The notes below the pieces were generated by a model. It worked only from the letters and a program-made list of their open reading frames with translations, had not been told where the DNA came from and searched no databases. The position numbers were made by a program, and so were the translations under genes. A stretch of 61,464 nucleotides of DNA from an uncultured Anaerolineae bacterium. GTDB lineage: Bacteria > Chloroflexota > Anaerolineae > Promineifilales > Promineifilaceae. This document shows, in pieces, positions 27,165 to 36,285 of this stretch (position 1 is the first letter of the stretch; each line of letters begins with the position of its first letter). Location of the stretch: positions 1-61,464 of the forward strand of contig CALEAD010000031.1 in NCBI GenBank assembly GCA_937943625.1, written 5' to 3'.

Positions 27165-29249
27165 TTACTCCAGAGTGGCAACATATATCTGGTTGCCGCT
27201 GACTACAAAGATGCGCAAGGGGGTTTCGGCCACAGCAAAATCGCGAATGTGGGCAAATAGTTCCTGCCCATTGACGTGGGTGGCGCGGTACTGTGCCAGC
27301 ACCGTGCCGCTACGAGCAATTTTGATGATGCGTCCGCTGCCGGGGTCGGCCACGTAGATGGAGGTGTTCAGGCCACGCCCCACCATTTTGGCGGCCACCG
27401 GACTGACCAGTGGCGTAACCAGCCCATTTTGCATCAGGTTGGTTTCGTCCCACTGAATGAGGCTGGAGCGTGTGTCGTGGTAACGAATACGGCCGTTGCC
27501 ATACAGCACCAGCAAACTGGCGTCCTCGCTATAAATGTCCAGGTCTACCGCCAGCGCCAGCTCCGGCTCCTGGCGGAAAGCAATTGCGCGATCATCATCT
27601 TTGGCCAGAAACCCATCGCCATCGGGAAAATACTTCCAAATTTTACCTGCGCCCACATCCAGCACGTACAGCCGTTCATTGTAGGTGGCAATGGCTATGG
27701 GCGTTTGCCATTCACTGGCCAGCCCTAGCGGCACCGAGCGCGTGTCTCCCAGGTTGGGATAATAGGTCAACAGGGTGCCGCTGTCGTTGAGCATGGCAAT
27801 GCCATCGCGCGTGGCGCTGACGCCGCGCGGTCGCCAGAACATGTCGAGAATACGGCTGGCAATGCGTGTGGGCGCTTGCAGGTTCAGGTAGTTTTCATCC
27901 GTTTCGTGGCGATAAACTGCGCCATCGGTGCCATCCAGGGTGTACAGGCCGCCGTTCAGGCCATCTTGCAGGGTAATGCGCACCAGGTTTACATTGTTGT
28001 TGTAGGTGTACAGAATGCGCGCGCTCAGGCGCTGCACGCCGTCCAGTTTGTCGAGCGCGGCGAAGGCTTGCTGGCGCAGCCGCCTGACTTCACTGTCCCC
28101 GGGGCGCAGAGTGTCAGCTTCGACAGCCAGCGTGAGCATGGTCTGGTATTGTGCGCGCTGTACGGCCGTATCCGTGGCGTCCTGAGCCTGAACTAACGCC
28201 TGCGCCATGCCTTGCCTGATTTCTGCCATGCGCTGTACCTGCCCCCGCTGGATGTAGACGCTCATGCCAATGAGCGCAACGATAACGGGAATAACAATAG
28301 CGATCAAGGTGCTCCAGGCGTAGCTAACCGGTTCGGTTGTGGTGGATTGAGGCGGCGATAGACGGCCGATCAGCGCCGCCAGCCAGCCGGTGAAGCGAGA
28401 GAGGCCCATGGCGGCTCCGGCTGTGGCGCGGCGGGTGCTGGTTTCGACGCCTGCTGCCTGATGCTCACGGATGGGCTGAGGGATGGGTGGGGCAACGGCC
28501 GTTTCCCGTTTCCCCTTTCTCCCAGGCAGGTGCGGGGTCAGTTCCGGCAAATCGGCCGGCGCTTCATCGGTAAACTCCACCAGCAGCAACCGCGCCGTAT
28601 CATTGCCCACAATGTCGCGCAATTGTGCCAGGCCAATTTCCACCTCGGTATCTACCAGGACGGGGGTAAAGGTGTGCGTGGGCAGCGGAGCCAGGCGTGG
28701 GTCGAGCAGCAGCAGCATGTCGCCCGGTTGCAGGCGGTGGTGAGAATAGCGAATGTCTAAGCCGGCCGTGCGGCCAAACGGAGTGATGCGCTCTGGCGGA
28801 TGTGCAGGCAGCCGTTCAATGCCAAAATTATGCCCCAGCAAGGCGACCGATTCCCCCGTTTGCAGGATAAACAGCTCTTCCTGGCGCAGCACGGCACAGG
28901 TGATGGCGCCTTCGCGCGTGGGGCCGCCGCCGCTGAGGTTGAGGCGCAGCAGCAGCTCGTTGGCGCCGAGGAGGGCGTGGCGTAGGGCCGCAGTGACGCT
29001 GCCACTGCTTTGATAATAGCGTTGACTGATGGCGTCGAGCAGGTCTTGGGCGAGCACGGCCGTTTCATCAATTCGGCCGCTAAGCGAAAGATGCACAAAC
29101 AGAAAATCATGTTCACGCCCGCGTGCTGCTTTGCTGGGGGGGGATTGGGCCAGAAGGCCGGGAACAGCCGTGCTATTCACACTGCCGCTGCCCGTCTGCA
29201 CCTGACCATCTAACACGTACAGTTGTGCCGTAACTGCCTGTAAATCCAT
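27165..29249 (-). CDS. Degenerate PP2C-like domain, transmembrane helix and beta-propeller
   Basis: 694 residues from ATG at 29249 (MDLQAVTAQLYVLDG); in-frame ATGs at 29261 and 29270 are possible and no SD is clear. Residues 1-255 fit a PPM/PP2C fold by pattern (ITCAVLRQEELFILQTGES, LQPGDMLLLLDPRL), but the metal-binding DG and GDSR-type residues are not present. A cytoplasmic linker and one membrane helix (LIAIVIPVIVALIGMSVYI) follow, then a helical hinge and repeats with sheet pattern (YVLDVGAGKIWKY, IYVADPGSGRIIKI) as in NHL/SMP-30 propellers outside. Probable signalling or scaffold protein. Confidence 0.65.
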   Translation of the reverse strand: MDLQAVTAQLYVLDGQVQTGSGSVNSTAVPGLLAQSPPSKAARGREHDFLFVHLSLSGRIDETAVLAQDLLDAISQRYYQSSGSVTAALRHALLGANELLLRLNLSGGGPTREGAITCAVLRQEELFILQTGESVALLGHNFGIERLPAHPPERITPFGRTAGLDIRYSHHRLQPGDMLLLLDPRLAPLPTHTFTPVLVDTEVEIGLAQLRDIVGNDTARLLLVEFTDEAPADLPELTPHLPGRKGKRETAVAPPIPQPIREHQAAGVETSTRRATAGAAMGLSRFTGWLAALIGRLSPPQSTTTEPVSYAWSTLIAIVIPVIVALIGMSVYIQRGQVQRMAEIRQGMAQALVQAQDATDTAVQRAQYQTMLTLAVEADTLRPGDSEVRRLRQQAFAALDKLDGVQRLSARILYTYNNNVNLVRITLQDGLNGGLYTLDGTDGAVYRHETDENYLNLQAPTRIASRILDMFWRPRGVSATRDGIAMLNDSGTLLTYYPNLGDTRSVPLGLASEWQTPIAIATYNERLYVLDVGAGKIWKYFPDGDGFLAKDDDRAIAFRQEPELALAVDLDIYSEDASLLVLYGNGRIRYHDTRSSLIQWDETNLMQNGLVTPLVSPVAAKMVGRGLNTSIYVADPGSGRIIKIARSGTVLAQYRATHVNGQELFAHIRDFAVAETPLRIFVVSGNQIYVATLE

Positions 29250-29597
29250 GTGCGTAAGCATAGCACACATGCCCGTAAGGTGTAAAATAGTGGCACGAAG
29301 GAGGGCGCGAGCGCCGTCCCGTAGGCGGGGGAGTTGATCCCCCGCCGATGTCTGGCAGGCGATCATGAATTTTCCTGGGAACGTGAGAAAAGAAGAGGTG
29401 CAAAAACGAATTGGAAAAACTGCTCTGAAGATAATTGGTTTTTCCCTGTTTCAGACAAGCACTTCTTTCATGAAAAAGAGCGAGATATTTTACACAAATG
29501 ACAAAGCGGCATAACATGCATATACACCCGACAGGCTTCTCCTCGCTGCGCCTGGCTCGCCTGCAGGTGATGCGCGAGCCGTGCAATTGACACAGGA
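29250..29597. other. Divergent intergenic region with a strong hairpin
   Basis: Between the minus-strand PP2C-like gene and the plus-strand phosphoesterase. It contains a perfect nine-pair stem GGCGGGGGA / TCCCCCGCC (29324-29332, 29338-29346; loop GTTGA), next to GGCGCGAGCGCC. No U-run follows on either strand, so it is not a simple terminator. The stretch 29390-29520 is more AT-rich and could hold promoters. No gene is supported. Confidence 0.5.
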
Positions 29598-29720
29598 GCG
29601 GTCAGCCGTCAGCGGTTATTGGCGAAGGAGACTTCATGCGTGAGCGCACCACCACGAATAAAAATGCCACACAAATCGGCGCTCTGCCGTCGGCGGTTAG
29701 CGATCATTTTCAAGGGAGTT
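29598..29720 (+). repeat. SD-bearing leader repeat before the first metallophosphoesterase
   Basis: Starts with GCGGTCAGCCGTCAGCGG heptads, then the box TGCGTGAGC...CCACCACGAATAAAAATG (about 29637-29668), a second heptad run (CTGCCGTCGGCGGTTAGCG) and ends with ATCATTTTCAAGGGAG (29703-29718). ATG 29726 is seven bases further on. Confidence 0.75.
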
Positions 29721-29725
29721 GACAT

Positions 29726-30649
29726 ATGGGGTTATTTGCCAGCACTGCCGACCGATTAACTGCGCTGTTTGCCAAAGCGCCCGTTATCGAGTTTGATGAG
29801 GCGGATCGCTTTATTCTCTTTAGCGACTGCCATCGCGGCGACGCCAGTTGGAAGGATGACTACGAGTCTAACCGGCACCTGCACCTGCACGCCTTGAGTT
29901 ATTATCTTGCCGAGGGGTACACCTACATTGAGTTGGGCGATGGGGATGAGCTGTTTGAAGTGCCAGACTTCACGCTCATTCGCTATGCTCACAGCAACGT
30001 GTTTAAGGTGATGCGCGACTTTTATCAAGACGGCCGTTTTCACTTCCTCTACGGCAATCATGACATCGAGCGCCGCAACCCGGCTGTGGTGGCCAGACAG
30101 CTCTTCGGTTATCAAAACTACTATGAAGAGCAAACCGAACCCCTTTTCCCCAACATTCAGGTACATGAGGGGCTGATTTTGCGCTATCGCCCTACCGGCC
30201 AGCAAATTTTTCTTTTCCATGGCCATCAGGGGGATTTTCTCAATGACCAGCTTTGGTGGTTTGCCCGTTTTGTTGTGCGGCACGTATGGGCGCGCTTGCA
30301 GTTTATTGGCTGGCGCGACCCCACGCTGCCCCCCAATCCCATGCAGAAAATCAACAAAGTTGAAGAGCGCATTATTGCCTGGGCACAGGCAAACCGGCAG
30401 ATGGTGATCTGCGGCCACACGCACCGCTCCTGGTTCAGCCGGCCGGGGCAGCCCCCCTATTTCAACACGGGCAGTTGCGTCCATCCACGCTGCATCACCG
30501 GCATCGAGATCGCCGAAGGCAAACTGAGGCTGGTCAAATGGGAGCTGGAATCGCGCCTGCAAAGCGGCGGCAGCAGCGGACTATTGTACATTCAGCGCAC
30601 GCCGCTGAGCATTGGCGCTGTGCCGCTGACGGCCTACCTAGCAACGTGA
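29726..30649 (+). CDS. Calcineurin-like metallophosphoesterase (paralogue 1)
   Basis: 307 residues. Metal-ligand motifs in order: FSDCHRGD (residues about 32-39), ELGDGDELFE, YGNHDIE, FHGHQGD and CGHTHRSW, so the two-metal site looks complete. The GDGDE in place of GDxxD is shared with the paralogue at 51340-52296. UDP-diacylglucosamine hydrolase-like in general layout, but substrate is not predictable. Its start uses the AAGGGAG of the repeat directly upstream. Confidence 0.88.
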   Translation: MGLFASTADRLTALFAKAPVIEFDEADRFILFSDCHRGDASWKDDYESNRHLHLHALSYYLAEGYTYIELGDGDELFEVPDFTLIRYAHSNVFKVMRDFYQDGRFHFLYGNHDIERRNPAVVARQLFGYQNYYEEQTEPLFPNIQVHEGLILRYRPTGQQIFLFHGHQGDFLNDQLWWFARFVVRHVWARLQFIGWRDPTLPPNPMQKINKVEERIIAWAQANRQMVICGHTHRSWFSRPGQPPYFNTGSCVHPRCITGIEIAEGKLRLVKWELESRLQSGGSSGLLYIQRTPLSIGAVPLTAYLAT

Positions 30650-30686
30650 GGCACGCCGCCTAAGCTGGACCCTGTAACCGTTCACT

Positions 30687-31505
30687 ATGCCTACGCTTAA
30701 CGCCCGCGATGTGACCCTGTACTACGAAACGGCCGGTTCCGGCGCGCCGCTACTTTTGCTGCATGGGCTGGGTTCTAGCGCGCAAGATTGGCAGTTGCAG
30801 GTTGAGGCGTTTGCGTCCCATTATCAGGTGATTACGCTGGATATGCGCGGACACGGCCGTTCCAGCAAACCCCCAGGTCCCTATACCATCCCCCAGTTTG
30901 CTGCCGACCTGAATGCCTTTGTGCAGGCGTTAGGCGTGGCGCCCGTGCATCTGTTGGGGCTTTCCCTGGGGGGCATGATTGCGTTACAAACGGCCGTTGA
31001 CTACCCCCACCTGCTGCGTAGCCTCATTATCGTCAACAGCTATCCAGAGCTAACGCCCCGTACCTGGCGCGAACGGTGGGCTTGGCAACAGCGCGTCCTG
31101 ATTGTGCGCCTGTTTGGCATGGCGCGCCTAGGCCAATACCTCAGCCGCCGCCTCTTCCCCCTGCCAGAGCAGGCAGAGCTGCGCCAGATAATGGTGGCGC
31201 GCTGGGCGCAAAACGAGCTGCGCCCCTATCTGGCGGCCATGCAGGCCGTTTATGGCTGGAGCGTGACGGCGCGCCTGGGGGAAATTCGCTGCCCCACCCT
31301 GGTCATTGCCGCCGACCAGGATTACACCCCCGTAGTCAGCAAAGAGGCATATACGGCCAAAATCCCCGGCGCGCGCCTGCACGTCATCGCCAACTCGCGC
31401 CACGCCACCCCCATTGACCAGCCGGAATTGTTCAATCGCGCGGTGCTGGCCTTTTTAAGCAACCTCAAGAGATTTCGGATTGCGGACATGGGGGTAACTA
31501 TTTGA
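30687..31505 (+). CDS. Alpha/beta hydrolase
   Basis: 272 residues. Classic alpha/beta hydrolase: oxyanion LLLHGLGSSAQDW, DMRGHGRSSKPPG, the nucleophile elbow GLSLGG, acid Asp in VIAADQDYTP and the His in NSRHATPID. Resembles carboxylesterases or 3-oxoadipate enol-lactonase; no aromatic pathway genes are near, so no finer call. Convergent with the metal ATPase gene. Confidence 0.88.
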   Translation: MPTLNARDVTLYYETAGSGAPLLLLHGLGSSAQDWQLQVEAFASHYQVITLDMRGHGRSSKPPGPYTIPQFAADLNAFVQALGVAPVHLLGLSLGGMIALQTAVDYPHLLRSLIIVNSYPELTPRTWRERWAWQQRVLIVRLFGMARLGQYLSRRLFPLPEQAELRQIMVARWAQNELRPYLAAMQAVYGWSVTARLGEIRCPTLVIAADQDYTPVVSKEAYTAKIPGARLHVIANSRHATPIDQPELFNRAVLAFLSNLKRFRIADMGVTI

Positions 31506-31560
31506 CCGCTGACGGCCGACTGTGACTTGTTGGACCGCCAACGGCCGACCGCTATCCTTC
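31506..31560. repeat. Heptad-repeat remnant between convergent genes
   Basis: GACCGCTGACGGCCGACTG and GGACCGCCAACGGCCGACCG are degenerate GGTCNGC heptads on the minus strand. There is no SD box and no gene start beside it, so it is either a remnant or a convergent-end copy of the repeat family. Confidence 0.5.
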
Positions 31561-31564
31561 TCCC

Positions 31565-33868
31565 TTACCCCCGGTATGCTAGCAGGCGCAGGCCGTTGAG
31601 CGAAACCAGCACCGTGCCCCCCTCGTGCCCAATCACCGCCAGCGGCAGTGGCAGGTCAGAGAAAAAAATGGCTGCCAGCATCAGGCCGATCATAAACAGG
31701 GCGAAGCCCAAATTGACCCAGAGCATGCGCCGCGTTTTGTGGCTCAGGCCAATCATGAAGGGGAGGTTTTGCAAATTATCGGACATTAGCACGACGTCGG
31801 CCGTTTCTAGCGCCACGTCTGTGCCGGCCGCGCCCATGGCAATGCCAATGGTGGCCGTTGCCAGTGCTGGAGCGTCGTTCACGCCATCCCCCACCATGGC
31901 GACGGCGCCATATTTTGCACGCACTTCTTTAACGGCCGTTACCTTATCCTCCGGCAGCAAATCGGCGTACACCGCATCTACGCCCACCTCGGCGGCAATG
32001 CGCTCCGCCACGCGCCGGTTGTCACCCGTCAGCATGACAATGTGCTGAATGCCGTTGGCGCGCAACGCTTTCATGACTGCCGGGGCGTCAGGGCGAATCA
32101 CGTCGGCAAAGGCAATAACCCCGCGAATGTGAGCGCGCGCATCCATGGCGTGTGCGCCGTTTCCTGCCTCTAGCTGGGCCACCACGACCGATGTTTTGCC
32201 TTCGTTTTGCAGGCGCGTCACGGTCGTAACGGCCGTTGCCAGCCCCTCAGCCGCTAGCGACAAACTCTCAAAATAGCGCAGGCTGCCAATATGCACCTTC
32301 ACGTTCCACACCTGCGCCTCAATCCCCTTGCCCGTTACCGCCTGAAACGCGCTCGCCTCGGCAATGGGCAAATTGCGCGCTTTGGCCGCCTGCACCACTG
32401 CCTGCGCCAGCGGATGCTCCGAGCGTGCTTCGGCGGCGGCTGCCAGCGCCAGCAGCTCATCTTCGCTACCCGCCAGCGCCACTACGTCCGTCACCTGTGG
32501 CTTGCCGGTTGTCAGTGTGCCTGTTTTGTCAAAAGCTATCGCCTTCACCGTAGCCGCGTTTTCCACATAGATGCCCCCCTTGAACAAAATGCCACGCCGC
32601 GCGCCGTTGCCAATAGCAGAAAGCACGGTTGCCGGCGTGCTGATGACAATGGCGCAAGGAGAAGCCGCAACCATAATTGTCATGGCGCGGTAAAAGGCCA
32701 CGTTAAACGCCTCGTGCCAGAGCAGGGGGGGGATGACAATGGCTAGCGCCGTCAGGGCAATGACGCCCATCGCGTAATACTGCTCGGCGGCGTCTATAAA
32801 ACGCTGCGTTTCCGCTTTTTTGCTGTGCGCTTCTTCTACCAGTTTGATGAGCTTTGCCAGAGTGGAATCTTTGGCCAGGCGCGTAACGCCCACCTCCAGG
32901 CTGCCGTTTTTGTTCATGGTGCCGGCAAAAACGGTATCCCCCGGCACTTTGTCTACGGGAATAGATTCGCCAGTAATAGAGGATTGGTCTATGCTGCTTT
33001 CGCCTGCCAACACCACGCCGTCGAGTGCCAGCCGTTCCCCTGGCCTGACCATCATGCGGTCGCCAATGCGGATTTTTTCCAGCGGCAAGAGCACATACTC
33101 CTCCCCGCGCAGCACCAGGGCAGAGGTTGGCCGCAACTGCATGAGGGCGGAAATGGCGCTACGTGTTTTAGCCATGGCGAAATTTTGTAGCACATTGGAG
33201 AGCGAGAAGAGGAAAAGCAGCATCGCCCCCTCGAACGGTTCACCGACGATGGCAGCTCCCAGCGCCGCCAGGATCATCAGCAGATCTACGTCAATGGTGT
33301 GATTGCGCAATGATTCCAGCCCGCTGCGCAGGCCAAACGTGCCGCCAGCAATGTAGGCGATAATGAAAAGTGTGTTGACAACGGCCGTTGGCCACGCCTG
33401 CCGCTCGCCAATGAAGCCCAGTATCATGGTGATGAGCGTAACAGCCGCAAACCACGCCTCGGCATGATGTGCTTCTAGCCAGCCCCAAACGGCCGCTGCG
33501 CCGCGCAGGGGCGCTTCTTCCTTTACCTGTTCCGCTTCGTTCAATATCTCACAGGCAGAGGGGGCAACGGGCAGTCCCAGGTCGGCCACCGTTTGCTGGA
33601 TCGCTTCTGGCGAAATCAGGCGCGTGTCATACGTCACGCTGAGAGCGCCGCCCAGGTAGCTGGCTGAGGCATGCTGCACGCCGGGGATGGTGCTGAGCCG
33701 CCTTTCCAGGTTGAGGGCGCAGCTTTCACAAGAACGGCCGCCTTGCCGTTCCAGGCGCATGGTGCAGGTTTCCCACTGCGTGCGCAGCTGCGGGGGAAGC
33801 AATAGGGTATATTCGGCAAACCCTGGATGGGTAACGGCCGTTGGTTGATGGGTTTCTTTCGTTTCCAT
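31565..33868 (-). CDS. P1B-4-type heavy-metal-transporting ATPase
   Basis: 767 residues. ATP-driven metal efflux pump of the inner membrane. N-terminal HMA domain with Cys47 and Cys50 (GGRSCESCALNLERRL). The membrane metal site is SPC (MVAASPCAIVIS), not CPC, and the last membrane part has HEGGTVLVSLNGL; SPC plus HEGGT is the P1B-4 signature, whose members export Co2+, Fe2+ or Zn2+. Phosphorylation site DKTGTLTTGK, nucleotide HP locus SEHPLAQAV and hinge GDGVNDAPAL are intact. No ArsR/Fur-type regulator is adjacent. Stands alone. Confidence 0.93.
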   Translation of the reverse strand: METKETHQPTAVTHPGFAEYTLLLPPQLRTQWETCTMRLERQGGRSCESCALNLERRLSTIPGVQHASASYLGGALSVTYDTRLISPEAIQQTVADLGLPVAPSACEILNEAEQVKEEAPLRGAAAVWGWLEAHHAEAWFAAVTLITMILGFIGERQAWPTAVVNTLFIIAYIAGGTFGLRSGLESLRNHTIDVDLLMILAALGAAIVGEPFEGAMLLFLFSLSNVLQNFAMAKTRSAISALMQLRPTSALVLRGEEYVLLPLEKIRIGDRMMVRPGERLALDGVVLAGESSIDQSSITGESIPVDKVPGDTVFAGTMNKNGSLEVGVTRLAKDSTLAKLIKLVEEAHSKKAETQRFIDAAEQYYAMGVIALTALAIVIPPLLWHEAFNVAFYRAMTIMVAASPCAIVISTPATVLSAIGNGARRGILFKGGIYVENAATVKAIAFDKTGTLTTGKPQVTDVVALAGSEDELLALAAAAEARSEHPLAQAVVQAAKARNLPIAEASAFQAVTGKGIEAQVWNVKVHIGSLRYFESLSLAAEGLATAVTTVTRLQNEGKTSVVVAQLEAGNGAHAMDARAHIRGVIAFADVIRPDAPAVMKALRANGIQHIVMLTGDNRRVAERIAAEVGVDAVYADLLPEDKVTAVKEVRAKYGAVAMVGDGVNDAPALATATIGIAMGAAGTDVALETADVVLMSDNLQNLPFMIGLSHKTRRMLWVNLGFALFMIGLMLAAIFFSDLPLPLAVIGHEGGTVLVSLNGLRLLAYRG

Positions 33869-34189
33869 GATGACGCTCTCAACTAAGTGTGTGGTTCATA
33901 TCAGCTCAATTCGCGCAAGTTGCAACGATATGGAAGATGCCATAGTTCGGAGATGCACAGAGGTATAGCAATTGATACTAATTAACTAAACCTAAAAAAT
34001 AATTTATGGTATATTTTTAAGTTTGCTTTTAGGTATAATTAACTAAGTTGATAATTTGTTTTAACTGCAGTTAAATTACTTGTATTATAAATTAATCTAA
34101 CGAAAAATCAACCGTTATTCAGGTAACATTTGGGCGCTTATGAGATTTTTAGCCTGAGGCGTGAAAAGGGCACTCGCGTTTCATGGCAG
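33869..34189. other. AT-rich intergenic island with operator-like repeats
   Basis: Divergent region between the metal ATPase (minus) and the HtrA-like protease (plus). From about 33960 to 34110 it is far more AT-rich than its surroundings. It holds a direct repeat TAATTAACTAA (33979-33989 and 34036-34046, 57 bp apart) and a perfect 16-base palindrome TTTAACTGCAGTTAAA (34060-34075). Likely promoter/operator region; which gene is controlled is not shown. Confidence 0.5.
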
Positions 34190-34300
34190 AATTCATGCGT
34201 GAGGCATACCCCCACGAATGAAAACGTGATGCAGATTCCATTTACAAGGTAGACCGCAGTTGGCGGTCGGCGGTCTGCGGTCATTTGCAAGGAAGGTGCG
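34190..34300 (+). repeat. SD-bearing leader repeat before the HtrA-like gene
   Basis: Box ATTCATGCGTGAGGC...CCCCACGAATGAAAACG (34190-34222), then heptads (TTGGCGGTCGGCGGTCTGCG) and TCATTTGCAAGGAAGG (34281-34296), giving the SD six bases before ATG 34303. Confidence 0.75.
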
Positions 34301-34302
34301 AG

Positions 34303-35466
34303 ATGCAAAAACCGAGATGGTTCCTGCTGCTGTTGGCGCTACTGGCGCTGGGATGTAGGGGGATCACGGCCGTTTTTACCCCTACCGTTACGCCGTCGTC
34401 CACACAAACCCCAGCCCCCACGCAGACCCCCTTCATCATCATTGCGACCCCCACGCCGTTGGGCGCGGACGTGTTGGAGCTACTTGACGTGGGTGAACTG
34501 CTCATCACCAACCTGTATGAGCGCGTGAGTCCGTCGGTGGTGCACATCACGGCGCGGGTGATTACGATGAACTTCTTTTTTGGCCCGCAGTCGAGCGAGG
34601 GCACTGGCTCTGGCTTTGTCTATGACAAAGAAGGGCACATTGTCACCAATTATCACGTGATTGAAGGGGCGAAAAGCCTGGAGGTGAAGTTTTCTGACGA
34701 TACGGCCGTACCGGCGCAAGTGGTGGGCATTGACCCGCCCAATGATCTGGCCGTTTTGCGCGTAGACGTGCCTGCGGAGAAGCTCTTCCCGGTGGAGTTG
34801 GGAAGTTCGGCGGAGGTGCGTGTAGGGCAGCGCGCCATTGCCATTGGCAATCCGTTTGGCCTGGACCGCACGCTGACAGTCGGCGTGGTGAGTGCCCTGG
34901 GACGGCCGTTGCAAACCAGCAGCGACAATTACATTTATGAGGTAATTCAGACGGATGCGGCCATCAATCCCGGTAACTCTGGCGGGCCGCTGCTTAACTC
35001 ACGTGGGCAGGTCATTGGTGTGAATACGGCCATTCGTCAGGGGGCCGAGGGGATTGGCTTTGCCGTGCCGGTAGACACGGTGAAGCGCGTGGTGCCGGTG
35101 CTGATTACCGAGGGGCGCTACCCGCACCCCTGGCTGGGCTTTTTAGGGTATGATGTCACGCCGGAACTGGCGCGTATCCTGGGCCTGCCGGTAGAACAGG
35201 GTATTCTGGTGGCGCAGTTGTACCGCGGTGGGCCGGCAGCGCAGGCAGGCGTGCGTGGCGCTACGCAGCAGGCGATTGTGGGCAACCGGCGGATGCTGCT
35301 GGGTGGAGATGTGTTGACGGCCGTAAATGGCACAGCAATTGCCGATTGGAAAGCGTTGCAGCAATACCTGGCCCTGCAAACCCGCGTAGGAGATGTGCTG
35401 ACGCTGACGCTGCTGCGCGACGGTGAGCTACTGGAGCTGCCGATTACGGTGGCGGCGCAGCCATAA
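34303..35466 (+). CDS. HtrA/DegP-like S1C serine protease, probable lipoprotein
   Basis: 387 residues from ATG 34303. Signal segment WFLLLLALLALGC with Cys18 as the probable lipid-modified residue, then a Thr-Pro linker. Protease triad: His in IVTNYHVIEG, Asp in NDLAVLRVD, Ser in NPGNSGGPLLN. A single C-terminal PDZ domain (about 275-385) has the LARILGLPVEQGILVAQ region. Works outside the membrane in protein quality control or regulated proteolysis. The SD is contributed by the upstream repeat. Confidence 0.92.
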   Translation: MQKPRWFLLLLALLALGCRGITAVFTPTVTPSSTQTPAPTQTPFIIIATPTPLGADVLELLDVGELLITNLYERVSPSVVHITARVITMNFFFGPQSSEGTGSGFVYDKEGHIVTNYHVIEGAKSLEVKFSDDTAVPAQVVGIDPPNDLAVLRVDVPAEKLFPVELGSSAEVRVGQRAIAIGNPFGLDRTLTVGVVSALGRPLQTSSDNYIYEVIQTDAAINPGNSGGPLLNSRGQVIGVNTAIRQGAEGIGFAVPVDTVKRVVPVLITEGRYPHPWLGFLGYDVTPELARILGLPVEQGILVAQLYRGGPAAQAGVRGATQQAIVGNRRMLLGGDVLTAVNGTAIADWKALQQYLALQTRVGDVLTLTLLRDGELLELPITVAAQP

Positions 35467-35528
35467 ATAAGGTGCAGGCAGGCAGGAAGCAGTTACAGAT
35501 TGTGCGTTTTGCCCCTGCTTTCTGCTCC

Positions 35529-36071
35529 CTATTCCCTGCTCAACTGCAAACGCTCCATTTCTACTACGGCCGTTTCCCCCCAGCTTTCCCCCCAGATGCC
35601 AACCTGCCGATGGGGTAGCGTGACCTCACCCGTCCACAGCAGCTCGCGGTTCAGGCGCATGGTGACGCGACTGCCGTGCACATCCAGCCAGATTTCGTTG
35701 CCTGCAGGAGTGATGTGGGGCCAGGGTTGCAGCGGCAGCACGTCCGTTTCCCCCACTAGCACCAGCGCATATCCCAATGGCGAAACCCCTACGCGCAGCT
35801 CATCTAACGCCAGCCCATAGGCCACGTCTGCTTCGCCGCGTAGGTGATTGGTTCGCAGGCACAGGCTGAAGTTGGTGGGGAGCATCGGCGCGTCTAGCCA
35901 GCGCACTATGTCTGCTTGAGGAGGGAGGGTCAGCTCTCCTGGCTTCATTTGCCACGTCACGCGGCCAATGGGTTTGGGGTCGAATATGCCTGTGGCCATA
36001 AGCAGGATGCCGCCCAGCACGCCAATGGCCGTCATCCCGATTCCCCACCTGCGCCACGTTGCCCTTCTCAT
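35529..36071 (-). CDS. Membrane-anchored protein of unknown function
   Basis: 180 residues from ATG at 36071 (MRRATWRRWGIGMTAIG); no SD is visible, and an in-frame start at 36140 is possible. One N-terminal membrane helix (GIGMTAIGVLGGILLMATGIF), then a soluble all-beta domain with alternating patterns (GNEIWLDVHGSRVTMRL, GIWGESWGETAVVEMERLQL) that resembles the laminin-G/DUF1080 jelly-roll fold, which binds glycans. No family recognised with certainty. Convergent with the protease gene. Confidence 0.55.
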   Translation of the reverse strand: MRRATWRRWGIGMTAIGVLGGILLMATGIFDPKPIGRVTWQMKPGELTLPPQADIVRWLDAPMLPTNFSLCLRTNHLRGEADVAYGLALDELRVGVSPLGYALVLVGETDVLPLQPWPHITPAGNEIWLDVHGSRVTMRLNRELLWTGEVTLPHRQVGIWGESWGETAVVEMERLQLSRE

Positions 36072-36129
36072 GAGCAAACCGTAGCGGCAAACGGCCGTTT
36101 TGTCAAAGGCAAAGGAGGAGACTTCACCG

Positions 36130-36222
36130 ACGGCCGCCAACCACCATCAATGAAAATCGTAGCACGAGTCAGCTGGTCGGCGGTCTGCGGTCCGCCGTCG
36201 GCGATCATTTTTGCAGGAAGCA
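36130..36222 (+). repeat. SD-box leader repeat upstream of the crotonase gene
   Basis: Box CCAACCACCATCAATGAAAATCG (36137-36159), heptads TCGGCGGTCTGCGGTCCGCC, then GATCATTTTTGCAGGAAG (36203-36220). Unlike the other copies, the likely ATG (36286) is 66 bases further on; a nearer in-frame ATG is at 36235. Confidence 0.6.
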
Positions 36223-36285
36223 GAAAGATTGGGAATGCTTATTTCCCACTATCCACCATCCACTTTTGTGCTACACTACACCCCT

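Noticed and set aside
29324..29346. GC-rich hairpin as a terminator
   Set aside because: The stem is strong but no U-run follows on either strand, so I list it only as a feature of the gap.
29756..30562. Minus-strand open frame of 268 residues opposite the metallophosphoesterase
   Set aside because: It is antisense to a gene whose metal motifs are complete, and has no recognisable domain or SD.
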